Below, in pieces: positions 1-8,900 of a DNA stretch of 17,734 nucleotides. This DNA is from Pseudomonadota bacterium. GTDB lineage: Bacteria > Myxococcota > UBA9042 > PHBI01. The notes beneath the pieces were generated by a model, which was not told the DNA's origin, did not search any database, and was given only the letters and a program-made list of their open reading frames with translations. The stretch's first letter is position 1, and every line of letters starts with the position of its first letter. Both the position numbers and the translations under genes were made by a program. The DNA is taken from the NCBI GenBank assembly GCA_005772945.1, contig SXIE01000020.1, positions 1-17,734 of the forward strand, given 5' to 3'.

Positions 1-3000
1 GCCGGCGCCGCCCTCGATCACGTTGTCGACGATCGTCGGCAGCGTGGTCGGCGGCGCCGTGAAGAGGACGAGGATCGCGAACGCCCCGCCGCCGCTGGTG
101 CCACCGCGTCCCGGGGTTCCGGAGCACCCGCCCGCACCGCCGCCGCCGCCGGTGCCGCCGATATTGTCGTAGTTGAGTCCTTTGGCCGCGCACGAGTCGT
201 GCGCGTAGGCGCCGGCCCCCGAGCCACCACCGCCGCCGCCCGCCGCGTGCGATCCTTCGCCGCCCCCCGACGCACCGGCGGCGATCCATTCGGTCCCGAC
301 GACAGACCCTTGCGCGTCCGTGCAACCGTCGCCCGCATGGCCATCGGTGCCCGAGCCGCCGTCGTTGCCGTCACGTCCTTCGACGATTCCGTAAGTGTCG
401 TAGCCCTCGCACGAGAAGCGTTGGTGATAGACGTCCCAGCCCGGCGCGCCGCCCGCTGCGGCCGCCGCGGCGCCGCCGCGCTTGCCCGCGACGCCCGTCT
501 CGCTGGCGACCGGGGGCTTGGTCTGGGTCGTGCCCGCACCTGCGTCCGGGTAGACCGGGCAGACGCGGTTGCCACCGGCGCCGCCACTCGTGTCGATCGC
601 CCCGCATTGTTGGACACCAGGGGTGCCGCCGGCCGACACGGTTGCGCCGCATTGATGCCCCGGGAGCCCGAGCTTCTCGAAGACGTCGAAGGCGTCGATC
701 CCAGCGCCGCCCGCCGTCGCGTCGGCGCCGTCGGTGCCATCGCCGCCGCGCCGCCCGCGGCCGCCGCTGCCGCCAAAGATGCGGTTCTGCGAGATGCGGA
801 CGCTCGCGTCGCAATCGACCAGGCGCACGGCAAAGGACGAGCCGCCAGCAGTCTTGACGGCGGCGCCGTAGACCGCGAAGCCGTCCAGGACGGTCGCCTC
901 GGGTGTGCCGCCCGCGAGCCCGATCGCGCTGACGGCGGCCGGGCGCTCGGCGGTCGGCGCGGGCGCGAGCAGCGCCGTCTCGAAGAGCGTGCCGTTACGC
1001 AACGCGAAGTCGGATGCGTAGCCGCCGTAGACCCCGATGCCCAAGGCGAGATCGATCGCCTCGGCGTAGACGCCCGTCGCCACGTAGACGTCGCGTTTGC
1101 GCTCGGCGACCGCGGTCAGGATCCCCGCCTGGATCGTCCGCTTGGGCTCGCCCCAGGCGCCCGAGGCCGCGTCGCTGCCCCACTTCGCGACGAAGATGCC
1201 GTTGTCCTTTTCGCCGTCCAGCCCGTCGCAGTTGGCGTCGTAGCCGGCCGGATCGGGCACGTCGATCGGCGCCGGATCGCAGCACTCGCAGCCGTCGTTC
1301 GGGTTGACGTTGACGTCGAAGCAGCGCTCGCCGCAGCGCAACGAGCAGCGCGGCTCGAGGCCGCTGGTATTGCAGATGCCGCCGCCGCCCGGGAACGTGA
1401 GCAGCGTGCAGTCGTTGCCGCACTCGCCGCAGTTGTCGTCGGTCGCGAAGCGCCCATCGACCAGGAAATCCTCGTCGGTCTGGCCGTCGCAGTCGTCGTC
1501 GAGGAGGTTGCACTCCTCGCCCCCGAGCGCGCACGCGTCCCACCCCGCCGTCGTGCATCCTTGCGTCCCGAAGCAACTATACGCATCGCCCCCAGCGGGC
1601 GGCGTGTAGGGGACCGAGCAGCCGCGCAGCAAAGTCAGATCGGATCCGTCGCAGCGGCAGGACTGCGTGTCGGGAATGCAGAGCTTGCCGCCGCCCTGGG
1701 CGAGGCAGCTGTAGCCGGGCGTGCAGTTCGCGTCGCTGTCGCATGGGTTCAGGCAGAAGTCGCCGTCGCTCAGCGTGACGCACGCCCCGCCCGGGCACGC
1801 CGCGTCGGTCGCGCACGGGATGCACGCGTCGGCCGACGCCGGGATGCACGCGAGCGGGCCCTTCTGGAAGTAGCCGGCGTCACAGCGCGCGACCTCGCAG
1901 CGGGGCGTCCCCTGGGGCGAGAGGCCGCAGCGCGCGGTCGCGTTGGGCAAGGCGCCGACGCACGAGATGCCGCACGCGCCGCAGTGATCGAGCGCGAGGT
2001 ATTTGCCCGTCGCCGCATCGACGAAACCATCGTCCGTTTGGCTGTTGCAGTCGTTGTCGAGGCCGTCGCAGCTCTCGGCGCTCGGCGTCCGCTCGTCGCA
2101 GTGCCAGCCGCCCGCTCCGAGGCACACGTAGGCCGCGCCGCACGTCCCGAATTCGTTGGTGACCGCGCACATCGGCGGGTCGTGCGGCGCGAGATCGTCG
2201 ACCTGCTGGTCGCAGTCGTCGTCGAGTCCGTTGCACGTTTCTGCGGCGGGAACGGGCGCGGTGCAGCCGGACCAGCCGAGATCGGGGTCGCAGATCTGGT
2301 TGCCGAAGCAGATCCCCGCCGCGTTCGCCTCGCGGCAGGTGCGCTCGTTGCCGCGATTCGAGGCGAGGCAATCGCACGAGAGCGAGCGCGGCAGGCAGCG
2401 CCCGCCGTCGCAGGTGTAGCCTTCGCCGCAGTCCTCGGAGCCGGCGCAGCCGCGCGTGCAACGGTAGCCGCCGTCGAGGAGCTCGCAGCGCCCGTCGGTC
2501 AGGCCGCTGCAATTCGGATCGCCGAAGCACGACGAGCATTCGAAGCCGCCGCCCAGCGGTACGCAGGCTTGCTGCGTCTGGATCGGGATGAAGTAGCCGG
2601 CCGCGCAGGCGGTCGCGATGCACGCCGCGGCGTCGTCGACCACCGCGCAGGTCGTCGCGGTCGCGAACGCGATCTTGCCCGTGCAGGTGTTGCCGCAGAC
2701 GCCGCAGTCTCCGTCACTGACGTACCGCCCCTCGGCGTCGCGAAAGGCTTCGTCGGTCGCGCCGTCGCAGTCGTCGTCGAGGTAGTTGCACGTCTCGAGC
2801 GCCGGCACGCGCGCGTCGCAGCGCCAGCCGGTCGGGCCCGTGCAGGTCCAGACTCCGCGGCACGTCCCCGCCTCGTTCGCGACCTCGCAGGGCTCGGCGG
2901 GCGGCGTCAGGCTCTCGTCGGCGACGCCGTTGCAGTTCTGATCGTTACCGTCGCACGCCTCGGGCCCAGGCACGGCGGCGTTGCACGCGGACCACCCGGC

Positions 3001-3687
3001 GGCGCCGTCGCAGAGCTCGACGCCCCAGCAGCGACCGAAGGCGTTCTCGACCGGGCAGGGCCGCTCTTCACCGGCATTGGCCGCCGTGCAGTCGCAGCGT
3101 CCCGTGATCGGGACGCATTGCTTGCTCAGGGTGGCGGCGTCGGCCTCCGAGGCGAGCGACTCGCACGCGAACCCGCTCGGGCAGCTGTCGTCGTCGCCGC
3201 ACGGGCGCGAGCACGCGCGGTTGCCGCTCGCGTCGGCCACGCAGTATCCGCCGGCGCACTGCGAGTCGATCGTACACGGCTGGCAGAGGCGCGTTCCGAG
3301 CGGCGTACACACGAACGCGACGTCCGATCCGCCCGCCTGCACCCCGGCGCAGCGCCACCCGTCGGGGCAGTTCTCGCTGCAATTGCGCGTACACACGCTG
3401 CCCTCGTCGGTGTCGATGCAGAGGCCCGAGAAGCAGTCGCTGTTCTCGAGGCACGGCCAGCGAAAGCCGCCCTCGACCTCCTCTTCGACGATGTCCTGGG
3501 TATCGCCCCCAACGGTGTCGGTCGCGGAGGTGCCCGTTTCCCCGGCGTCGCGGGTGTCGCTCACCTCGCCTACGATGCCGTCGGCGGCTCCGTCGACGCC
3601 GTCCGCGACATCGCTGTGTCCGTTCGAGGTGCTCGTGTCCGAGCAGGCTCCGACCGCAATAGCAAGCAGCAAAGCGGGCCCTCTCAT
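1..3687 (-). CDS. Giant cysteine-rich lipoprotein with MopE-type repeats and a beta-helix/Gly-rich C-terminal region (3' end outside window)
   Basis: Open for 1229 codons from an ATG at 3687 to the window edge, so the C terminus is missing. GGAGG lies 8 nt upstream of the ATG. Residues 1-15 form a lipoprotein signal (lipobox V-G-A-C15), followed by an Asp/Thr/Gly-rich linker to about residue 70. Cysteine-rich modules follow, including five MopE-type putative metal-binding motifs starting near residues 245 (CDGNDQNCNG), 300 (CNYLDDDCDG), 485 (CNGLDDDCDQ), 540 (CDGLDNDCNS) and 726 (CNLLDDDCDG), with interspersed CGxCGxxC clusters. From about residue 825 (KWGSDAASG...PKRTIQAG) it resembles DUF1565/right-handed beta-helix proteins, with very Gly-rich insertions after about residue 970. 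Known relatives are surface or secreted proteins; the Asp-rich motifs suggest calcium or other metal binding (inference). Ligand and role are unknown. It lies downstream of the lamin-tail gene on the same strand with 241 bp between, so it probably has its own promoter. Confidence 0.9.
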   Translation of the reverse strand, partial: MRGPALLLAIAVGACSDTSTSNGHSDVADGVDGAADGIVGEVSDTRDAGETGTSATDTVGGDTQDIVEEEVEGGFRWPCLENSDCFSGLCIDTDEGSVCTRNCSENCPDGWRCAGVQAGGSDVAFVCTPLGTRLCQPCTIDSQCAGGYCVADASGNRACSRPCGDDDSCPSGFACESLASEADAATLSKQCVPITGRCDCTAANAGEERPCPVENAFGRCWGVELCDGAAGWSACNAAVPGPEACDGNDQNCNGVADESLTPPAEPCEVANEAGTCRGVWTCTGPTGWRCDARVPALETCNYLDDDCDGATDEAFRDAEGRYVSDGDCGVCGNTCTGKIAFATATTCAVVDDAAACIATACAAGYFIPIQTQQACVPLGGGFECSSCFGDPNCSGLTDGRCELLDGGYRCTRGCAGSEDCGEGYTCDGGRCLPRSLSCDCLASNRGNERTCREANAAGICFGNQICDPDLGWSGCTAPVPAAETCNGLDDDCDQQVDDLAPHDPPMCAVTNEFGTCGAAYVCLGAGGWHCDERTPSAESCDGLDNDCNSQTDDGFVDAATGKYLALDHCGACGISCVGALPNATARCGLSPQGTPRCEVARCDAGYFQKGPLACIPASADACIPCATDAACPGGACVTLSDGDFCLNPCDSDANCTPGYSCLAQGGGKLCIPDTQSCRCDGSDLTLLRGCSVPYTPPAGGDAYSCFGTQGCTTAGWDACALGGEECNLLDDDCDGQTDEDFLVDGRFATDDNCGECGNDCTLLTFPGGGGICNTSGLEPRCSLRCGERCFDVNVNPNDGCECCDPAPIDVPDPAGYDANCDGLDGEKDNGIFVAKWGSDAASGAWGEPKRTIQAGILTAVAERKRDVYVATGVYAEAIDLALGIGVYGGYASDFALRNGTLFETALLAPAPTAERPAAVSAIGLAGGTPEATVLDGFAVYGAAVKTAGGSSFAVRLVDCDASVRISQNRIFGGSGGRGRRGGDGTDGADATAGGAGIDAFDVFEKLGLPGHQCGATVSAGGTPGVQQCGAIDTSGGAGGNRVCPVYPDAGAGTTQTKPPVASETGVAGKRGGAAAAAAGGAPGWDVYHQRFSCEGYDTYGIVEGRDGNDGGSGTDGHAGDGCTDAQGSVVGTEWIAAGASGGGEGSHAAGGGGGGSGAGAYAHDSCAAKGLNYDNIGGTGGGGGAGGCSGTPGRGGTSGGGAFAILVLFTAPPTTLPTIVDNVIEGGAG

Positions 3688-3693
3688 GACGGT

Positions 3694-3699
3694 GCCTCC
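3694..3699 (-). promoter_or_regulatory. Ribosome binding site of the MopE-repeat gene
   Basis: The minus strand reads CGGAGGCACCGTC immediately before the ATG at 3687. The GGAGG is a strong Shine-Dalgarno match at normal spacing and fixes this start, which also gives a good lipoprotein signal. Confidence 0.7.
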
Positions 3700-3911
3700 G
3701 GGGGAGCGACTAGGGGGAGTCGTGACGACGAAGCTCCAGTTTTGGCACGATGCCACGGCTGGCCGACAAACACCAAGGGGCGGTCAGCCCCCGCCCGCTC
3801 GGACGGGTGCGCGCCTGGCGCATGTCGTGGCGAGCGAGGCATGGAAGAACTGGCAGAGCGGGGTCACGGAGGCCGCGCGGGCGCGATGACGGACGCGGGT
3901 ACGGACGGGCG

Positions 3912-3928
3912 CCGTGCGGGTGGCACGG
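3912..3928 (-). terminator. Terminator-like hairpin after the lamin-tail gene
   Basis: CCGTGC (3912-3917) and GCACGG (3923-3928) form a perfect 6-bp GC stem with a 5-nt loop, directly abutting the TGA of the lamin-tail gene (3929-3931). There is no T tract on the transcribed side, so it is either a weak intrinsic terminator or an mRNA-end stabiliser. Confidence 0.4.
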
Positions 3929-5791
3929 TCAGAGTGCGCAGGCGTTCTCGGCGCCAGGGGTCGGACCCGACAGCGTGAAATCGGAGTCGTTGTTCTGGCT
4001 ATCGATGCCGTTGGGGCAGCGCGCGAGTGCGTCGTCCGAGCCTGCGTCGACTCCGTACGCCCCCACGCCTTCGACGGCGCCAGCGACCGAGCCCTCGTAC
4101 GACATCGCGTCGACGGTCCCCGCCGCGTCTTCGAGGCGGACGGCGTCGGGCGCCCCGTTTTGGAGCTGGTCCGTGTCACCGGTGCCGAACGCGAGCCTCT
4201 TCAGCGTGGCACTCTCGGCGAGGGGCGTCACGAGCGTCGTCGAACCGACGACCAGGTAGGACCCGGCGGGCAAGGATCCGACGGCATCGAGGGACCAGGT
4301 CGCGTAGGGCGCGCCGGTCGAGCCATTGACGGCGACGAGCTTCCAACCGACCAGGGAGACCGCGGCGTCCGTGGGGTTGTGGATCTCGACGAACTCCATC
4401 GAATCGTTGGAACCCGGCATGTCGTAGTCGATTTCGTTGATGACGAGGTGATCGGGGGCCGACACGCCCTTGAACGTCGCGGTGTCGGCGTTGACGTCGA
4501 CGCCGCTGCCGAGGAAGTCGCTCACGGATCCGGCGACCGTGACCGTGTAGCTGGCGCCGGCCTCTTGCACGCTGGTCGTGACGATGACGCGCCGGCCGCT
4601 CACCACGGCCGCGCTCGGCGTGAGGACAGTGGTTCCGCCGCTGAACAGGAATTGGGTCACGACATCGTCGATGGAACTCGGATCGATCGGACGATCGAAG
4701 TCGAGGATGAGGCTCGTGCTGCTGCTCGCGAAGGCGCGCGCGAGCTTCGGGGCGCCGCAGTTCGCGACGATCTCGGCGGCGTCGAAGAAGGAGACCTGGA
4801 TGCGCGCGTCGTAGCGCCAGACGGGCACGCGCGCGAGCTCGAACGTGCAGCCGGGGGCGAGGGCGAGATCGGTATTGAGCGCCGCCGGGAAGCGCAGCTC
4901 GAGCGCCTGGACGCCGGCGCTGGCCACGGTGTCGAAGCGAAAACCGAGGAAGTCGGGGCCGCTGAATAGGCCTTGCGACGTGATGGTGCCGCTCACGCGG
5001 ATGATCTCGTTTTGATAGAGTGTCAGCGCCATGGCCGCCCACAACTCGAGACCGCTCTCGTCCTGGACGAGCGTCGGAACGACGGCGTCGTCGTGGCCGT
5101 CCACGGAGAGGGACGTCACATTGTGGGCTGCCGGTGGCGTGTGCTGTGCGGTGACGGCGTCGAACCGCATGGTGACCCGATCACCCACGCGCACGGCGGG
5201 GTCGGCCTGATCCCACTTGACGAAGAGGGCCGGGCCCTCCTGAGCGGCTTGGACGAAGAAGCCCGGGAGATCCGTACCCGTCCCGAGCGCCGGCTTGAGG
5301 TAGGTCACCGTGGCGCCCGACACCTCGAAGGGGCCACCCGCGTACGTGCCGGTGCCGAGGGCGTGGAGCACCCCGGTGATTTGAAGGGACGCGTCGGGGG
5401 TCGTGTCGGGCTCGGTGTCGGGCTCGGTGTCGGGGGTCGTGTCGGGCTCGGTGTCGGGCTCGGTGTCGGGGGTCGTGTCGGGGGTCGTGTCGGGGGTCGT
5501 GTCGGGCTCGGTGTCGGGCTCGGTGTCGGGCTCGGTGTCGGCCACGGTCTCGGCCACGGTGTCGGCCACGGTCTCGGCCACGGTCTCGGCCACGGTCTCG
5601 GGCGCGGTCTCGGGCGCGGTCTCGGGTGCGGTCTCGGCCAAGGTCTCGGGCCCCACCTCGATGATCGTCGTGTCCTCGCCTCGGGTGTCGGCCCCGACGG
5701 CGTCGATGCCGCCCGAGGTCGTGTCCTCGGTGCACGCCGCGGCACATCCCAGACACGTCACGAACCCCAATGCCTTCAGATGGCCGCGCAT
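3929..5791 (-). CDS. Lamin-tail-domain lipoprotein with a 21-unit D-T-x-P/E-T-x-x linker
   Basis: A 620-residue exported protein. The ATG at 5791 is chosen over the GTG at 5797 because AAGGCGAGG sits 5 nt before the ATG but touches the GTG. The N terminus is a lipoprotein signal with a probable acylated Cys20 (C-A-A-A-C). Residues 49-132 are 21 four-residue units (ETLA, ETAP, ETVA, DTEP, DTTP), probably an extended stalk. Residues about 133-445 are beta-rich, with an OB/Ig-like look (ITGVLHALGTG, GFFVQAA, LILDFDRPIDPSSID resembling bacterial Ig-like domains). From residue 448 (HLVINEIDYD...EFVEIHNPT...LVGWKL) to the end it is a clear lamin tail domain, ending in the usual PNGIDSQNNDSDF...PTPGAENAC. 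In bacteria this domain occurs on secreted and surface proteins; the binding partner is unknown. No nuclease or protease motif was seen. It is divergent from the cysteine-rich gene that begins near 5994. Confidence 0.9.
   Translation of the reverse strand: MRGHLKALGFVTCLGCAAACTEDTTSGGIDAVGADTRGEDTTIIEVGPETLAETAPETAPETAPETVAETVAETVADTVAETVADTEPDTEPDTEPDTTPDTTPDTTPDTEPDTEPDTTPDTEPDTEPDTTPDASLQITGVLHALGTGTYAGGPFEVSGATVTYLKPALGTGTDLPGFFVQAAQEGPALFVKWDQADPAVRVGDRVTMRFDAVTAQHTPPAAHNVTSLSVDGHDDAVVPTLVQDESGLELWAAMALTLYQNEIIRVSGTITSQGLFSGPDFLGFRFDTVASAGVQALELRFPAALNTDLALAPGCTFELARVPVWRYDARIQVSFFDAAEIVANCGAPKLARAFASSSTSLILDFDRPIDPSSIDDVVTQFLFSGGTTVLTPSAAVVSGRRVIVTTSVQEAGASYTVTVAGSVSDFLGSGVDVNADTATFKGVSAPDHLVINEIDYDMPGSNDSMEFVEIHNPTDAAVSLVGWKLVAVNGSTGAPYATWSLDAVGSLPAGSYLVVGSTTLVTPLAESATLKRLAFGTGDTDQLQNGAPDAVRLEDAAGTVDAMSYEGSVAGAVEGVGAYGVDAGSDDALARCPNGIDSQNNDSDFTLSGPTPGAENACAL
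5396..5647 (-). repeat. 12-bp tandem repeat, 21 units, in frame
   Basis: This 252-bp tract consists of exactly 21 twelve-base units within the lamin-tail gene. In translation order: ETLA, three ETAP, three ETVA, DTVA, ETVA, three DTEP, three DTTP, two DTEP, DTTP, two DTEP, DTTP. The last six units are themselves a 36-bp duplication (DTEP DTEP DTTP twice). Unit gain or loss keeps the frame, so stalk length can vary without breaking the protein. It also produces spurious open frames on both strands. Confidence 0.92.
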
Positions 5792-5882
5792 GAGCACCTC
5801 GCCTTCGTCGAGTCCCTTCGCCGCGGACGGCCCTCGGCGAATCGTTCGGAGTTGCCTCTGGTTTCGCAGGCTCGACGGAGCG

Positions 5883-5888
5883 TGTCAA
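5883..5888 (-). promoter_or_regulatory. Possible -35 element of the lamin-tail gene
   Basis: The minus strand reads TTGACA, a perfect sigma-70-type -35 hexamer, about 92 bp upstream of the ATG at 5791. The hexamer 17 nt downstream (GAAACC) is a poor -10 match, so this remains a weak call. Confidence 0.25.
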
Positions 5889-5947
5889 ATGGGCGTCGGC
5901 GTCGGTCGTGCCCCGCGCGGGACGTCGCCAGCAACCCGGTGACCCGT

Positions 5948-5963
5948 GCATGCAAATGCATGC
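5948..5963. promoter_or_regulatory. 16-bp inverted repeat in the divergent intergenic region
   Basis: GCATGCA-AA-TGCATGC is a perfect 7+2+7 dyad, unusually A/T-containing for this GC-rich segment. It lies between the divergently transcribed lamin-tail gene and the large cysteine-rich gene. Its form and position suit an operator for a dimeric regulator acting on one or both genes (inference). It overlaps the nominal upstream ATG at 5946 area, which argues against translation starting there. Confidence 0.35.
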
Positions 5964-5993
5964 GATCGGGCTGGATGGCACGGCGCGTCAACC

Positions 5994-8900
5994 ATGATAC
6001 CGTTCGAGCTCGAGTCGCCCCCCATCTCGCCTCTTCGTCGCGCGGAGTCTCCCCATGGCACTTCGGACCCCTTCGTCGCCGCCATAGCCTCCTGCCTCGT
6101 GTCCGTCGTCGCCGCCTGTGGCGACGACAAGCAGCGCGCCGCTCCCGACGCCAGCGAGCCCGCCGGGATCCCCTGCGAGACGGCCGCGGAATGCGTCGGA
6201 AAAGTCGAGATCGCGCAGTGCCAAGAGGTCATCTGCAACGACGCCAAGCGCTGCGACGTCGGGCCCGTCCAGGACGGCACCCGCTGCGGCGACGGCCTCG
6301 CGTGCACCCACCCCGACTACTGCCTGAGCGGCGCCTGTTACGGCCCGCCGCTCGTCTGCGACGACGAGGACCCGTGCACGAAGAACAGCTGCGACAACAA
6401 GTCGGGCTGCTTTTTCACGGCCCAGCCCAACGGCCCCTGCGACGACCACAACGCCTGCACCGCGAACGACCAGTGCCACGACGGCGTGTGCGGCGGCGGC
6501 GACGCGATCCCGGGATGTTGCCGTTTCGACGGCGAATGCGGCGACGACGACCCCTGCACCGACGACCACTGCAGCGAGAACGCCTGCGTCCACACGTTCA
6601 ACTACGCGCCGTGCAACGACAAGAACCCGTGCACGCTGGCGGACCACTGCGCCGGCGACGGGACCTGCGGCGGCGAGGAGCAGCCGTGCGACGACGGCAA
6701 CCCCTGTACGATCGATCACTGCAACCCCGCGACCGGCCAGTGCGAGGCGGCCCCCGCCGCCAACGGCACCGCGTGCGAGGACGGCAACCCGTGCTCGATC
6801 GGCGACGTCTGCGAGAACAGCCGCTGCATCGCCGGACCGAACGCCTGCGAGTGCACGACCGATCTCGATTGCGTCCCGAGCGAGGACCTCGATCTCTGTA
6901 ACGGCACGCTCGTCTGCGTGACGCTCCACTGCGTCGTCAACCCCCTCACCGTCATCGCGTGCAACCCGACCGGCGACACCGAATGCGTCAAGGCCACGTG
7001 CGATCCGCGCAGCGGCCAATGCGTGCCCCAGCCCGTTGCCGACGGCACCACGTGCAACGATCAGAACGCCTGCAGCGGCGGCGACGCGTGCAGCGACGGG
7101 CTCTGCCTCGGCGACCCGCCGAGCTGCGACGATGCCAACCCCTGCACCTTCGACCAGTGCAGCCCCGTCCATGGATGCGTCCATACGCCGAACGCGCTGC
7201 CGTGCGACGACCTCGACGCCTGCACCCAGAACGACACGTGCGCCGGCGGCCTCTGCGTCGGGCAGGCCGTTCCGTGCGACGACCAGAACCCGTGCACCAA
7301 CGACAGCTGCAGCCCGCGCAGCGGATGCGCCTTCGCGCCGAACACCAACACCTGCGACGACAACAACGCCTGCACCAGCGAAGACCACTGCCAGGGCGGC
7401 GTGTGCGCGCCGGGGCTCGACACGTGCCAGTGCAACACCAACGCGGATTGCGCGGCGCAGGACCCAGGGAATAACTGCAACGGGCGCCTCGTGTGCGCCG
7501 CCGATCACGTCTGCAAGATCGACCCGACGACCGCGGTCGCGTGCCCGGCGCCGACCGACCCCTGCCTGCGCGCCGTGTGTGACGCGCTCTCGGGGCAGTG
7601 CGCCACGGTGCCGGTCGGCGACGGGGCGGCGTGCAACGACGGCGACGGTTGTACGCTTGCAGATGCATGCAAGAGTGGGGCGTGCGTCGGGACCGCCAAG
7701 ACCTGCGACGACGCGAACCCGTGCACGCTCGACAGCTGCGCCGCGGGCGTCTGCAAGACCGCCCCGGCCTTCGACGGCCAGGCCTGTGCCGACGACGGCA
7801 ACGCCTGCACCGAGGATGTCTGCGTGGCGGGGGCGTGCGGCCACCCGGCCGTTCCCAATGGCCTCGCGTGCGCGGCCGACGCCAACGTGTGTACCAAGGA
7901 CGTGTGCGTGAACGGCGCCTGCGGGCACCCGGCGGTCGACGACGGCCTGCCGTGCACCGACGACGGCAACAGCTGCACCTACGACCAGTGCAAAGCGGGC
8001 ACGTGCAGCCACGTCACCAACGACCCCGCGCCGGTCACGGCCGGGCAGTGCTTCCCGGTCAAGGAGCTGAAGGCGAACACCGGGCGCGTCGTCGGCGCGT
8101 GGACCGACTGCGGCGTCGCCGACCAATTCGACTACAGCTGCGCCGGACCGAATTGCTCGCACACGGGCGCCATCTCGAACTGGGCGTGCGCCGACCCGGC
8201 CTTCTATTATATGGGCGCCAACACGGGCTACGAGTACGCCTATGTGTTCGTCGCGCCCGCCGACGGGGTCTGCACCTTCCTCGAGTACGAGGAAGGCGTG
8301 AAGGTGCAGGGGAACCTCTTCGGCGTCATCGACTGGTTCATCCTCGCGGGCGGCGGGCAGTGCGACGCGAGCGAGTGCCTCGCCTACGTGTGGGAGAACA
8401 AGAAGGGCGACGCGATCTGCGGCGGTGGTCAAAAGACGTGCAGTTACAAGGACTTCCCGGTGACCGCCGGGCAGCTCTTCTACTTGGTCGCCGACATCTA
8501 CGACGGCACCACGACCGGCGGGCACCAGAGCTACAAGTTCCCGGCGGGCTGGACGATCGAGGTCCAATGCAAGACCGGCTCGGCGCTCCTCTTGAACGAG
8601 GACTTCAGTGATGCCGTGTGCAGCGGCTGCACGGCCTCGACGACCGGCGCCGCGGCGTGCCAGAACTTCGGCTGGCACTATATCGGCGGCTTCGGACCGA
8701 CCACCCAGAGCTACTACCTGGGCGACCTCAAGAACAATTCGCTCGCGGGGTACGACTGCGGAGCGCAGACCGCGAGCCTTCAGTTCCCGGCGGTCACGCT
8801 GCCGCCGACCGCGACCAGCTGTACGCTGAGCTTCGATCTCTTCTCGGATCTGGCGGCCGGCGACAACGGCAGCTGCACCAACGACACGCTGGCGGTGCGC

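Larger units (their letters stand above)
3688..3928. other. Intergenic region between two leftward surface-protein genes
   Basis: This 241-bp gap holds the hairpin that follows the lamin-tail gene (3912-3928), the ribosome binding site of the MopE-repeat gene, and a small perfect inverted repeat, TGGCA-CGA-TGCCA, at 3743-3755. No convincing -35/-10 pair or coding sequence was seen. Confidence 0.5.

Noticed and set aside
199..3978. Plus-strand open frame of 1259 codons opposite the MopE-repeat gene
   Set aside because: Composition is Arg/Ala/Val-rich with no domain; the opposite strand has clear Cys-motif protein, a signal and an RBS. Long antisense frames are expected from GC-rich codon bias and Asp/Cys-rich repeats.
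5396..5647. Possible CRISPR-like or intergenic tandem array
   Set aside because: Units are 12 bp with no spacers, in frame within a lipoprotein gene; it is a coding microsatellite-like linker.
5974..5990. Sigma-54-like TGGCACGG upstream of the cysteine-rich gene
   Set aside because: The -24 part fits but no GC at the required -12 spacing.
4973..6901. Plus-strand frame with Gly-Leu-Gly-Val repeats (642 codons)
   Set aside because: The repeats are the reverse reading of the 12-bp tandem tract of the lamin-tail gene, and the frame runs across the divergent intergenic region into another gene.
7656..7673. Inverted repeat CTTGCA-GATGCA-TGCAAG
   Set aside because: Lies inside the cysteine-rich coding sequence, explained by Leu-Ala-Asp-Ala-Cys-Lys codons; no regulatory context.
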